Shown one piece after another: positions 24,892 through 33,614 of a DNA stretch of 64,000 nt; the first letter of the stretch is position 1, and every line of letters begins with the position of its first letter. Source of the DNA: CAZUXY01 sp964624235 (lineage in GTDB: Bacteria; Spirochaetota; UBA4802; UBA5368); NCBI GenBank assembly GCA_964624235.1, contig CAZUXY010000007.1, positions 1 to 64,000 on the forward strand, read 5' to 3'. A program made the translations under genes and the position numbers. Under the pieces are notes generated by a model. The model was not told where the DNA came from, did no database searches, and worked only from the letters and a program-made list of their open reading frames with translations.

Positions 24892-27144
24892 TCAGTTGCG
24901 GCGCACCACACGGATCACCACGTCGTCGTTTTCTATGTCCGCCAGGGCCTCCCCTCCTTCACGCAACTCGCCGAACAGGACCGCGTCCACGAAGAACTTC
25001 TTCACCTTGTCCTGGATGAGGCGCGATACTTCACGGGCGCCGAATTCGGGGGAGAACCCCTTACGGCTGAGCCACCCGTAGCACCGGTCGCTGACCACCA
25101 GTGACACGTTCTTTTCCCTGAGCTGTTCCTGGAATTCCCGTATACCCTTCATCACTATCTGCACCATGATCTCATGGCTCAGCCCGTTGAAGGTGACGAT
25201 GCTGTCGAGCCTGTTACGGAATTCCGGCGAGAAGATACGGTCCACCGCCGTCGATATAGCGTCCAGGTTCATCCCGGGCTCTTCAAACCCGATACGCTGT
25301 TTGCCCATCTCACGGGCGCCCGCGTTCGAGGTCATGATGATGATAACGTTTCTGAAATCCGCTTTCTTCCCCGTATTGTCGGTAAGGGTCGCATAGTCCA
25401 TGATCTGCAGCAGCGTGTTGAAAATGTCCTGGTGCGCCTTCTCGATCTCGTCCAAAAGGAGCACGGCGTAGGGATTCTTGCGCAGCGCTTCGGTGAGGAG
25501 CCCCCCTTCCTCGTAACCCACATAGCCCGGCGGCGCTCCAATGAGCCGCGCGACGGTGTGCTTTTCCTGGTACTCACTCATGTCGAAGCGGTGCAGGCTG
25601 ACCCCCAGCACCAGCGCGAGCTGGCGCGCAAGTTCGGTCTTGCCCACCCCTGTGGGACCCACGAAGAGAAACGAGGCGATCGGCTTGTCCGGCTCGCGGA
25701 ACCCGGCGCGCGACCGTTTTATTGCTTCCACCACCTGGTCCACGGCCTGGTCCTGGCCGTAGATCTGGTCCTTGAGACGGGCTTCCATATCCTTGAGCTT
25801 CTCGACCTCGGAGGACGAGACGCTCTTTTCAGGGATCTTGGCCATGCGGGCGACCACCCGTTCTATGTCGGCGGTGGTTATTTCCATGACCGTCTCATCG
25901 GTGCTGTTCATGCGGGCCAGCGCGCCGGCCTCGTCGATTACATCGATGGCCTTGTCGGGAAGGTGCCGGTCGTTGATGTATTTAGCCGAGAGCTCCGCCG
26001 CCGCCTTTAACGCTTCATCAGTATAGCTGATGTTGTGATATTCCTCGTATTTACCGCGGAGGCCGAGGAGTATACGGTGGGTATCGTCCACTGAGGGCTC
26101 GGGAACCTCGATCTTCTGAAAACGCCGCGACAGCGCCCCATCCTTGTCGAAATATTTCCTGTATTCATCATACGTAGTAGAACCGATGCAACGCAGTTTT
26201 CCCGTCGCCAGCGCCGGTTTGAGGATATTGGAGGCGTCCATGGATCCGCCTGAGACCGCACCCGCCCCCACGATGGTGTGTATTTCATCAATGAATAGGA
26301 TTACGTTTTCCCTGCTCTGGAGCTCGGTAATCACCTTTTTCATGCGTTCCTCGAAATCCCCGCGATAGCGGGTGCCCGCGAGCAGAGCTCCCATATCCAG
26401 CGAATAGATGCGGTACCCCTGAAGCCGCCGTGGGACCCTGCCGTCGGCGATAAGCTGGGCCAGCCCCTCGGTAATGGCGGTCTTCCCGACACCGGGATCG
26501 CCTACATGGACGGGGTTGTTTTTGAACCTGCGACAGAGTACCTGTACCGTCCTTTCCAGAATATCCTCGCGCCCGATGAGTGGTTCCATTTCCCCGCTGC
26601 GGGCCCTTTCGGTGAGTTCAACCGTAAATGCTTTTAACACTTTACTCTTTTCATCCTTTGCGTCCGCAGGGGCCTCTTCGTCGTCCTCGACACCGCCTGC
26701 CGCCGGACTCTTTCCGGGAATCACGGGCACACCGTGGGAGATGTAGCTCAGCAAATCCAGGCGCGTGATCCCCTCCTGCTCCAGGAAAAAGGCCGCGAAG
26801 GAATCCTTTTCATCGAAGATCGAAACCAGCACATCCCCCAATTCAAGCACCTCCTTCTGGGCGGTATTGGTATGCCATATGGCCCTTTCCATGATGCTCT
26901 GGAAGCCCAGGGACTGCGCGGGCTCCTCCCCTTCGGTCGCTGACATGTGTTCCCTGAAATGCTGCTCCAGGCTCCTCTTGAGCTTCTCCACGTCGCCTCC
27001 GCAATTCTGTATGATGTCTTTTCCCTCATGAAAGAAAAGGGAGGCATACAGTACGTGTTCGGGCGTGAGGTACTCGTGATGCCGGGTCTTGGCCTCGTTG
27101 AATGCTGCCATGATGATTTGATTCAGGTCTTCGCTTATATGCAT
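24892..27144 (-). CDS. clpA: ATP-dependent protease ATP-binding subunit ClpA
   Basis: A 750-residue AAA+ unfoldase with two ATPase modules that feeds substrates to ClpP. The Clp-N domain (HEYLTPEHVLYASLF) is followed by a first Walker A, GDPGVGKTAITEG, Walker B LFIDEIHT, and a second module with GPTGVGKTELARQLA and LLLDEIEKAH. A ClpP-contact loop RIGFEEPG (IGF/IGL motif) lies in the second module, so it should dock on ClpP; no clpP gene is in the window. It lies 18 nt downstream of clpS and 2 nt upstream of aat, in an N-degron operon. The length matches ClpA, not ClpB or ClpC. Confidence 0.96.
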   Translation of the reverse strand: MHISEDLNQIIMAAFNEAKTRHHEYLTPEHVLYASLFFHEGKDIIQNCGGDVEKLKRSLEQHFREHMSATEGEEPAQSLGFQSIMERAIWHTNTAQKEVLELGDVLVSIFDEKDSFAAFFLEQEGITRLDLLSYISHGVPVIPGKSPAAGGVEDDEEAPADAKDEKSKVLKAFTVELTERARSGEMEPLIGREDILERTVQVLCRRFKNNPVHVGDPGVGKTAITEGLAQLIADGRVPRRLQGYRIYSLDMGALLAGTRYRGDFEERMKKVITELQSRENVILFIDEIHTIVGAGAVSGGSMDASNILKPALATGKLRCIGSTTYDEYRKYFDKDGALSRRFQKIEVPEPSVDDTHRILLGLRGKYEEYHNISYTDEALKAAAELSAKYINDRHLPDKAIDVIDEAGALARMNSTDETVMEITTADIERVVARMAKIPEKSVSSSEVEKLKDMEARLKDQIYGQDQAVDQVVEAIKRSRAGFREPDKPIASFLFVGPTGVGKTELARQLALVLGVSLHRFDMSEYQEKHTVARLIGAPPGYVGYEEGGLLTEALRKNPYAVLLLDEIEKAHQDIFNTLLQIMDYATLTDNTGKKADFRNVIIIMTSNAGAREMGKQRIGFEEPGMNLDAISTAVDRIFSPEFRNRLDSIVTFNGLSHEIMVQIVMKGIREFQEQLREKNVSLVVSDRCYGWLSRKGFSPEFGAREVSRLIQDKVKKFFVDAVLFGELREGGEALADIENDDVVIRVVRRN

Positions 27145-27162
27145 CTGCGGTTTTCTCCCTTG

Positions 27163-27486
27163 TTAAACCTCTTCCATACTGCATCTGAGGGGGAATTCCC
27201 TCTGTTTGGCCATCATGTGCACCTGGCCGACCTTCGTGGCGGCGATATCGTAGGTATATACCCCGCATACGCCGAGTCCCTTTTTATGGACATCCAGCAT
27301 TATCATAGTGGCCTCTGCCGCGGGTTTATGGAACACCTTCACCAGCACCTCCACCACGAAGTCCATGGTGGTATAATGATCGTTATGTATAATGACCCGG
27401 TACATTTTCGGCTCATCGACTTCAACCTTCCGTTCGAGTTTAACATTGCCGTCGAATACCGTATCGGCCGTGCGCTCATTTGACAT
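27163..27486 (-). CDS. clpS: ATP-dependent Clp protease adaptor ClpS
   Basis: A 107-residue N-recognin that delivers N-degron substrates to ClpA. Marks: YRVIIHNDHYTTMDFVVEVL carries the Asn-Asp pair that grips the alpha-amino group and the Met gate; MLDVHKKGLGVCGVYTYDIAATKV provides the pocket His. The start is ATG at 27486 (MSNERTADTVFD); the longer frame upstream of it has no similarity to ClpS. A candidate promoter (TTGTCA-16-TATCAC, 27572-27599) lies in the 128-nt gap after the bpt gene, so clpS-clpA-aat may have its own start of transcription. Confidence 0.95.
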   Translation of the reverse strand: MSNERTADTVFDGNVKLERKVEVDEPKMYRVIIHNDHYTTMDFVVEVLVKVFHKPAAEATMIMLDVHKKGLGVCGVYTYDIAATKVGQVHMMAKQREFPLRCSMEEV

Positions 27487-27571
27487 TGCGACCCGTACCC
27501 CTTTTGCTCCGAATCGGACTCTTTCCCGTTTTTTCAGTGCAGCCGTGTTGTACATCACCCGGCAGACGTCG

Positions 27572-27599
27572 GTGATACTAATATACTGATGCCTGACAA
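27572..27599 (-). promoter_or_regulatory. Candidate internal promoter for clpS-clpA-aat
   Basis: On the minus strand, -35 TTGTCA (27594-27599) and -10 TATCAC (27572-27577) are 16 nt apart, in the 128-nt gap between bpt and clpS. The -10 is only a partial match, so this is a candidate. Confidence 0.4.
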
Positions 27600-27614
27600 T
27601 CCCGAAACAATTAA

Positions 27615-28307
27615 TTATATACGCGCTGCCCATTTTTTTTCTGTCCACGAGTAGACTTCACTGGAGGAAAAATGTCCTTTATATTCCATCCGCCCGCAGC
27701 CCGGAACATAATACCCCAGGTAATAGTATTCCAGGCCCATATCGCGGGCCAGCTCTATCTCTTTTAAAATACTGAAAATTCCGGGGCTCCTTGAGGCGTA
27801 CTCCATGCGATAGATAAAGTATACCGTGCTCAGGGCCTCGTTGGTACGGTCCAGATATCCCACACCGGCCAGCCCGCCGTCCAGATAGAATTCAGACTGC
27901 AGGCCCGGGCATGACTGCTGGTAAAAATTGAACATGAAATCCTCCGGAGTGACCTCCATCCCGAACCTTTCCACTGAATGCTCACGATAAATTTCAAATA
28001 TCTCCTTTGACTGCTGCAGCGGTCCGAAGCGAACCTCCAGGTCACTGTTCTTTTTCAAGATTCGTCGCTGGCTTTTACCGGGGGTAAACCCGGTAATTCT
28101 GACCCGCAGCGGGATGCAGGTACGACAGTCACGGCACGCCGGTTTGAAAAAATAAAACCCGAACTTTCTCCACCCCCGGCTCAGCAGGTCATTGAGCTCG
28201 GTCTCAGCCAGATTCATGGCGAAAAAAAATTCATTGCGCATCATCCTGTCCGGCAGATATGAGCACGGCACCTCCTCGCTCAGGGAGTTTTCCTGAATCA
28301 GGAGCAT
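27615..28307 (-). CDS. bpt: Aspartate/glutamate leucyltransferase
   Basis: A 230-residue ATE-family aminoacyl-tRNA-protein transferase that adds Leu to N-terminal Asp or Glu, the acidic branch of the bacterial N-end rule. Marks: CSYLPDRMMRNEFFFAM, FYFFKPACRDCRTCIPLRV (conserved Cys block), GYLDRTNEALSTVYFIY and YYLGYYVPGCGRMEYKG. It is followed by clpS, clpA and aat, so both known degron-making transferases and their recognin share one locus. The ATG at 28307 overlaps the end of the FdhD-like gene by 10 nt; a GTG at 28322 would lengthen the protein by five residues. Confidence 0.92.
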   Translation of the reverse strand: MLLIQENSLSEEVPCSYLPDRMMRNEFFFAMNLAETELNDLLSRGWRKFGFYFFKPACRDCRTCIPLRVRITGFTPGKSQRRILKKNSDLEVRFGPLQQSKEIFEIYREHSVERFGMEVTPEDFMFNFYQQSCPGLQSEFYLDGGLAGVGYLDRTNEALSTVYFIYRMEYASRSPGIFSILKEIELARDMGLEYYYLGYYVPGCGRMEYKGHFSSSEVYSWTEKKWAARI

Positions 28308-29083
28308 TTTACCGATTCCCACCCGTTGTATACATAAAAGCGGTCTCCCGTTACCCTTCCTATCATTATTATATTATTTATATGGGCTGTTTCAATGCTT
28401 CGCGATGTAGGGGCCGCCCTGGAGACCACCAGCGCCGCACCTGCCGCTGCAAGTTTCTCTATTATTTCATGTGCCAGTCTTCCCGTGGAAAGCACCATGA
28501 CATTTTTCAGGTCGACGCGGTGGTAAAGAGCGTATCCCAGAACCTTGTCAATGGCGTTATGCCGCCCTATCTCATCGAAAAACGCGATCCTGCCGCCATC
28601 TAAAGTATAAAGGGCGGCGCCATGGACCCCGTGGGTGCGCCGGTGCAGCTCCGACAGCCCCAGAAATTCCTTCATGGAACTCAATACCGTTTCTGCCGCA
28701 ACACTCATGACCTTAGTATTTGCGCGCATTTCTTTCTTTGCTGAATAGAAGGGGGACTGGTCTAAACCGGAAGCGGTGGTTCCCACATGCACGGGCAGAT
28801 TTTCCCGGAAGGGCTGCGTTCGTGTCCACACGTGGACCGAAAGTTTTTCCTGATCAACCTCTGTTTTAATAACATCATCGGGAGAAGAGAGCACACCCTG
28901 CGCAGCCAGATGACCTGCAACAAGAAACTCGATGTCCGATCCGGAACAGGCGAAGATCCCCCACTGCACGCCGTTCAGATAGAGGGTCAGCGGATACTCG
29001 GCGCTCACCTCCAGATTCACGGCACGAAGCGTGCCGTTGGTGTATTCATGGGCCTGTACCGATTTCATCTGCCGCAGCGCCAT
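28298..29083 (-). CDS. FdhD-like protein lacking the CxxC sulfurtransferase motif
   Basis: About 261 residues of the FdhD fold: GRIAFFDEIGRHNAIDKVLGYAL, then VLSTGRLAHEIIEKLAAAGAALVVSRAAP, then the closing NIIMIGRVTGDRFYVYNG. True FdhD moves sulfur from IscS to the molybdenum cofactor of formate dehydrogenase through a C-G-x-C motif. Here the corresponding stretch reads VHVGTTASGLDQS (about 98-110) with no Cys at all. Only two other Cys exist, neither in the active loop. A sulfurtransferase role is therefore doubtful; binding of a molybdenum cofactor is still possible. No formate dehydrogenase gene is in view. GGAGG lies 4 nt before the ATG at 29083. The gene overlaps bpt and follows the aldo/keto reductase by 15 nt. 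Confidence 0.8.
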   Translation of the reverse strand: MALRQMKSVQAHEYTNGTLRAVNLEVSAEYPLTLYLNGVQWGIFACSGSDIEFLVAGHLAAQGVLSSPDDVIKTEVDQEKLSVHVWTRTQPFRENLPVHVGTTASGLDQSPFYSAKKEMRANTKVMSVAAETVLSSMKEFLGLSELHRRTHGVHGAALYTLDGGRIAFFDEIGRHNAIDKVLGYALYHRVDLKNVMVLSTGRLAHEIIEKLAAAGAALVVSRAAPTSRSIETAHINNIIMIGRVTGDRFYVYNGWESVKCS

Positions 29084-29098
29084 ATTGCCTCCATGCAA

Positions 29099-30052
29099 TC
29101 AGGATGGTCGGTCACATTCATAAATTACATCTGAAAGTTTGTCCAGTTCCCGCACCTCTTCCGGGGCAAGCGTGCAATCCGCACCTCCCAGGTTATCCTT
29201 GACCTGTTCAGGACTGCGCGCCCCGACAATGGTACCGGCGACCCCCTCCTTCCCCAGCAACCACGCGATGGCGATGTGGCCCGGCCGCACCCCTTTCTCA
29301 TCAGCCATGGCCCGCAGGCGGTCCACCAGTGCGTTGACGCGGGGCCAGTATTTTTCCTGAAAGAACGGATAGAAGAACGAACGGGCATCGCTTTTCTTGA
29401 ACCTGGGCGGCGCAGTGTACTTACCGGTCAGCATGCCGGCACCCAGGGAACCATAGGTGAGCATCGCGACGCCGTGACTCAGGCAGAAAGGCTGTATCTC
29501 TTCCTCGACCTTCCGGTCCAGAAGGGAATAGGGGGGTTGCAGGGTAAGCACCGGAGCGAAGGCAAACGCGTCCCGAAGATCATCGGCAGTGAAGTTCGAT
29601 ACGCCGATATACCTGATCTTTCCCCCGGACTGAAAACGCAGCAGGGCTTCCATGGTATACTCCATCGGGGTATCGGGATCGGGCCAGTGGGGCTGGTAGA
29701 GATCGATGCAGTCGGTGTTCAGGCGCCGCAGGGAATTTTCCAGTTCCCGCTCCAGAAAGGGCGGCGTGAGGTCGCGGCGAAACCCGTTGTTGATGTCGAG
29801 CCCGCACTTGGTCGCGATGACCACTTTCTCCCTTCTGCCTTTGATCGCTTTCCCTATCAGTTCCTCGGCACGGCCGCTCCCATAGGCGGGCGCGGTATCT
29901 ACCATGGTGACGCCTACGTCGAACGCGGTTTCCAGCGCCCTTAAGGCTTCGGCTTCATCATAGGGCCCCCAGTTGCTGCCGCCGATGGCCCATGTTCCCA
30001 GAATTATTCTGGATATGGTGAGTTCGCTGTGTGGAATTGTTGTGTAGCGCAT
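29099..30052 (-). CDS. Aldo/keto reductase
   Basis: A 317-residue TIM-barrel NADP(H)-dependent oxidoreductase. The catalytic tetrad is visible: Asp in VDTAPAYGSG with Tyr after it, Lys in VVIATKCG and His in LYQPHWPDP. The cofactor loops GVSNF and IVGARSPEQVKDNL (phosphate of NADP) are present. It is probably the first gene of a minus-strand run that continues with the FdhD-like gene and bpt. AGGTT lies ahead of the ATG. The substrate cannot be read from sequence. Confidence 0.9.
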   Translation of the reverse strand: MRYTTIPHSELTISRIILGTWAIGGSNWGPYDEAEALRALETAFDVGVTMVDTAPAYGSGRAEELIGKAIKGRREKVVIATKCGLDINNGFRRDLTPPFLERELENSLRRLNTDCIDLYQPHWPDPDTPMEYTMEALLRFQSGGKIRYIGVSNFTADDLRDAFAFAPVLTLQPPYSLLDRKVEEEIQPFCLSHGVAMLTYGSLGAGMLTGKYTAPPRFKKSDARSFFYPFFQEKYWPRVNALVDRLRAMADEKGVRPGHIAIAWLLGKEGVAGTIVGARSPEQVKDNLGGADCTLAPEEVRELDKLSDVIYECDRPS

Positions 30053-30363
30053 AATGGTTAACCTGATCTATTGGCTGCTGATTTTTAAATTTAGGGATAT
30101 TTTGCATTCAAGAATAATTTAGTACACCAAAAAACCGATTGTTCTCAGAGTAGGAGGGGATCCAGTTAAGTGGTGTATAATTCTTTATATCTGTCTTGAA
30201 ACAATGATCAACTTTTTTATAGTGGATTTATTATGCTTAAAGCTGCGGTCTCGATAGGGAACTCGGGCGATTGATCGGCGCCATGATGTCACTACATAAT
30301 GAAGGTCCGTAATTCAAAAAGGATCATCTGCGGTCATCTTCATCACATATGCGGCACTCCGCT
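30053..30363. other. Intergenic region with an inverted repeat TACACCA/TGGTGTA
   Basis: This 311-bp AT-rich stretch contains TACACCA (30123-30129) and TGGTGTA (30171-30177) as inverted 7-bp ends of a 55-bp segment, and a TATAAT-like box at 30175-30180 on the plus strand. The ends resemble transposon-end style repeats but no transposase or target duplication is visible. No gene is recognised. Confidence 0.3.
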
Positions 30364-32508
30364 TTACGCCAGCACCACCAGGGCGTCCACCGCCACCGGC
30401 ATCGACCCGCTGATAATGATAGGATTGATGTCGATCTCGGCCACTTCGGGATGCAGCAGGGCAACCGCCCCGAGTCCGATCAGCACCGACGCCAGCGATT
30501 CCCGGTCGGCCGGAGGCATGTTTCTGAACCCACCCAGGATCTTTGCGGAACGGATCTCTTCCATCATCTCAAGGGCGTCGTTTTCAGAGAGGGGCGGCAC
30601 CCTGAAGGCGATGTCTTTAAGAGCTTCGGTATAAACGCCACCCAGGCCAAAGAGCACGCTGGGGCCGAAAACCGGGTGCCGCGTCATACCGGCCATGAAT
30701 TCACGGGTCCCCTCCACCATGCGGTAGGCCAGCACCGGAACCTCCCGGCCCGCCGCCTCGCGAATCGCGTCGTACGCCCGCACCGCCTCGTCGGCGCTGC
30801 CGATATTGAGACGCACCAGCCCGCGTTCGGTCTTGTGGAGTATGCCCGGATCGCATACTTTCATTACCAGCGGATATCCCAGCTCCGCCGCGGCCGCCGC
30901 GGCTCCCTCTCGGGAACCAAGGACTTTTTCAGACGTCACGGGGATGCCATAACACGAAAGCAGTTGCTTCGCCTCATGTTCGTCCAGGGTCTTTCTTCCG
31001 CCGCTGCGCACCTCATTCAGCATATTAACCGCCTTCTGAGACCGTGGGGGCAGTTTCGGCGGCACCCTGAGGCCCCTGCGGCGGACCTCCAGGTGCCGCA
31101 GCAGGGTGACCATGCACCGTGCGGCTTTCTCGGGCGAGTCGCACACCGGTATGTTATGGTCCTGGTAGGCGACGGTCATATCATCATCCCGGTCGAAGAA
31201 GGAAGAGACAAACATGGGTATTCCGTACTCGAAGGGCAGGGTGAAAGTCTTTTCAGATATGTTTCCCATCAGTTCCAGGATGGACTCCAGGGGCGTATGG
31301 TTGATCATTTCCTCTATATGCGGGTACTTTGCGCCCATGAACCCCGAACGCATGGCCCCGTGGACCAGCACCGCGTCCACCTCCCCGCTTTGCATCACCA
31401 TTTCGGGCACCTGGTGTGTCAACGCAGTCTGGTCGGTGGAAAAGGTGAAATCAACTGGATTGCCGCAGGGTGCATGGGGAGGCATATAAGGCCGTATCAT
31501 TTCCTGCAGTTTTTCAGAAAACCCGGGCATTGAGAACCCTCCCCTGGCGCATTCGTTGGCCATGGCGGTACCGGGCCCCCCGGAGTTGGTAATGACTGCT
31601 ATGCGGTTACCCTTCAGCGGAGGCTGGGTCGCCAGCGCCCAGCCGTGCAGATAAAGGTCCTCCACCGAATGCACCCGTATCACCCCGGCCTGCCGAAAAA
31701 GCCCCTCGTAAAGATGATCAGGCGCCGCCATGGCGCCGGTATGACTCTGGCCTGCCCGTGCGCCGGCCTCGCTGCCGCCGACATACTGGGCCACCACAGG
31801 CTTCCGGGAGGTGATCCTCGAGGCCACGTCCAGAAACCGGGGCACGTCCCGAATCCCTTCGATATACAGCGCGATGGCTTTCGTTTCTTCGTCCTCACCC
31901 AAGTATTCCAGCGCGTCGATGATGCTTATGTCGGCCTCATTTCCCACGCTGATAGCCTTGCTGAACCGTATACCCCTTTTGGCCAGGTAGGGAAGGGTCT
32001 GGGTCACGTAGGTGCCGCTCTGGGAAGCGAATCCCAGTATCCCGTTTCGAAAATTAAGAGGGGCCACGGTGGTGTTCAGAGGGAGTGCGGAGTTGAGTAT
32101 CCCCATACAGTTGGGTCCCACAAAACGCATACCGTAACGGGCGGCGATTTCATTGAGCCTGCCCTCATCCCTGATGCCATCTTCCCCTGCTTCCTTGAAA
32201 CCGGCGGTGATGACAATGGCGCGCCGCGTTCCTTTTCTGCCGAATTCCTCGAGAAGGAAGGGCACCTGGTCTGAAGGCACCACCAGGAAAGCGAGATCCG
32301 GCGCTTCGGGAAGTTCGGCGATCGATTTATACGCCCTGTGTCCCAGAACGGTTTCATCCCTGGGGTGAACCGGATATATCTTACCGGGGAAACCGTCCTG
32401 CACTATACTCAGGGCGTTCATGGTACCCATCTTCATGGGATTATTCCCGGCACCGACAGTTGCTATGGACGCAGGATTCATCAGCAGGTGCAATGGATTC
32501 TCGGACAT
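30364..32508 (-). CDS. Acyl/acetate-CoA ligase (ADP-forming), fused alpha-beta
   Basis: A 714-residue single-chain NDP-forming acyl-CoA synthetase (ACD). The N-terminal CoA-binding domain (LLMNPASIATVGAGNNPMKMG) is followed by the succinyl-CoA ligase-like domain with the phospho-His in SHTGAM, and the C-terminal ATP-grasp domain (GYPLVMKVCDPGILHKT, then LFGLGGVYTEALKDIAFRV, then EVAEIDINPII). It links acyl-CoA and ADP + phosphate to acid and ATP, in either direction. A promoter TGGACA-16-TATAAT (32563-32590) lies 55 nt upstream, and the palindrome ACGAGCGCTCGT (32624-32635), matching the site near etfB, lies further up, so it probably shares the TetR regulon of the acyl-CoA operon. Confidence 0.9.
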   Translation of the reverse strand: MSENPLHLLMNPASIATVGAGNNPMKMGTMNALSIVQDGFPGKIYPVHPRDETVLGHRAYKSIAELPEAPDLAFLVVPSDQVPFLLEEFGRKGTRRAIVITAGFKEAGEDGIRDEGRLNEIAARYGMRFVGPNCMGILNSALPLNTTVAPLNFRNGILGFASQSGTYVTQTLPYLAKRGIRFSKAISVGNEADISIIDALEYLGEDEETKAIALYIEGIRDVPRFLDVASRITSRKPVVAQYVGGSEAGARAGQSHTGAMAAPDHLYEGLFRQAGVIRVHSVEDLYLHGWALATQPPLKGNRIAVITNSGGPGTAMANECARGGFSMPGFSEKLQEMIRPYMPPHAPCGNPVDFTFSTDQTALTHQVPEMVMQSGEVDAVLVHGAMRSGFMGAKYPHIEEMINHTPLESILELMGNISEKTFTLPFEYGIPMFVSSFFDRDDDMTVAYQDHNIPVCDSPEKAARCMVTLLRHLEVRRRGLRVPPKLPPRSQKAVNMLNEVRSGGRKTLDEHEAKQLLSCYGIPVTSEKVLGSREGAAAAAAELGYPLVMKVCDPGILHKTERGLVRLNIGSADEAVRAYDAIREAAGREVPVLAYRMVEGTREFMAGMTRHPVFGPSVLFGLGGVYTEALKDIAFRVPPLSENDALEMMEEIRSAKILGGFRNMPPADRESLASVLIGLGAVALLHPEVAEIDINPIIISGSMPVAVDALVVLA

Positions 32509-32562
32509 AGTGCAAAACCTCTTACATGGGATATCGGCGGGAGCCGTTACCGGTTATTATGT

Positions 32563-32590
32563 ATTATAATATTTAAATCATATATGTCCA
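32563..32590 (-). promoter_or_regulatory. Promoter of the ADP-forming acyl-CoA ligase gene
   Basis: The minus strand has a -35 TGGACA (32585-32590) and a perfect -10 TATAAT (32563-32568) with a 16-nt spacer, about 55 nt before the start codon. Confidence 0.65.
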
Positions 32591-32623
32591 TTATTAAAAG
32601 AAACCGGATTATGCAAGAAAAAT

Positions 32624-32635
32624 ACGAGCGCTCGT
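32624..32635. promoter_or_regulatory. Palindromic operator ACGAGCGCTCGT
   Basis: A perfect 12-bp palindrome about 33 bp upstream of the -35 of the acyl-CoA ligase promoter. Its core CGAGCGCTCG is identical to the operator between the divergent acyl-CoA operon and etfBA at 13679-13688. The matching pair suggests one TetR-type regulator (10905-11591) controls both sets. Confidence 0.6.
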
Positions 32636-32883
32636 TTTATTTTATAAACAAATCCCTTATTACCTTTCTTAACAAGAAACATCTGTTTGTGGGCGATGCC
32701 GAATAAAATACCACTGTGATTTCTTCCCGGTAGATTGCTCTATACAAACCGGTAATATCATACAGGCAACGGAAATAATGCCGGAGGGGGTACGGCCGGT
32801 ATTTTATAGATACAATATGATTCTATGCACGCGTCACGTGTCACACTGCTCCCATGATGCTCTTACTGCGACCAGAGCGCATT

Positions 32884-33393
32884 TTATTTCATGTGATCGA
32901 TGAACTCCTCCATCCATTGAACAAGAAAGGTATAGTACTGTATTCCGAAATCCAGGGTCTTTAACCGATAGGTATTGTTCTCCGTTCGTTTAAGATGTTT
33001 TTTATAATCCACCAGGTCTTCCACGCGCAGGCGGACCTCGTTCTTGTAATTCTCCAGCTGTTCCCTGCGTCTATCACGGTCCAGGTGCGTGTAGAAAAAA
33101 ATCTTCAACAGGGCCTCGTCTCTTATCTTCGAAAGGGCCGGCCGTTTCCCTAACCATTTAACGAAGGCCTTTTTTCCCATCTGGGTAATGGAATAGCGGT
33201 TCTTCAGCCGGCCTCCCTCGACCGATTGGTCCATCACCACCATACCCTCCTTTTCAAGCTTCTGGAAAGCCGGGTAGATGCTGCCGGGGCTGGTGTTAAA
33301 AAAGAAATCCGTACTTTGCTCCATATGCTTCTTGATCTCATACCCGGTTTTGGGCCCGTCCATCAGAAATCCCAGCAAAATTTTATCCTGCAT
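32884..33393 (-). CDS. PadR-family transcriptional regulator
   Basis: A 169-residue PadR with winged-helix N-terminus: ILLGFLMDGPKTGYEIKK and SPGSIYPAFQKLEKEGMV are the recognisable PadR helix patterns, followed by the wing (GRLKNRYSITQMGKKAF), and a C-terminal helical dimer/effector part (VRLRVEDLVDYKKHL). GAGGA lies 4 nt before the ATG. A dyad CGATAT-N15-ATATCG at 33418-33444 is just upstream and may be its own operator. It is divergent from the lipoprotein acylase gene, a likely target. Confidence 0.9.
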   Translation of the reverse strand: MQDKILLGFLMDGPKTGYEIKKHMEQSTDFFFNTSPGSIYPAFQKLEKEGMVVMDQSVEGGRLKNRYSITQMGKKAFVKWLGKRPALSKIRDEALLKIFFYTHLDRDRRREQLENYKNEVRLRVEDLVDYKKHLKRTENNTYRLKTLDFGIQYYTFLVQWMEEFIDHMK

Positions 33394-33417
33394 ATATTCC
33401 TCTGTAATATACCAAAT

Positions 33418-33444
33418 CGATATATGTTGTAAAATTCCATATCG
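33418..33444. promoter_or_regulatory. Candidate PadR operator (CGATAT-N15-ATATCG)
   Basis: An inverted repeat with 6-bp arms 21 bp centre to centre lies directly upstream of the padR-like gene. PadR proteins often bind spaced A/T-rich dyads near their own promoter. Short arms make chance possible. Confidence 0.35.
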
Positions 33445-33614
33445 TACTAAAAGTCAACAAATATTTGATTTTATCGGTAAAATAATAACACTTCGGCCGG
33501 GTCGGTCCTCATGAAAGAGCCGCGGCTGACCGTCATGGTTAATTTACCTTGACTCGTTGTATTCGATACTCACTATATTCATCATGGCTATACTGCCGGT
33601 TGTTTTCGGTTAAA

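Noticed and set aside
30349..31533. Long plus-strand open frame over the acyl-CoA ligase gene
   Set aside because: It is a GC-driven shadow of the ligase reading frame and shows no domain.
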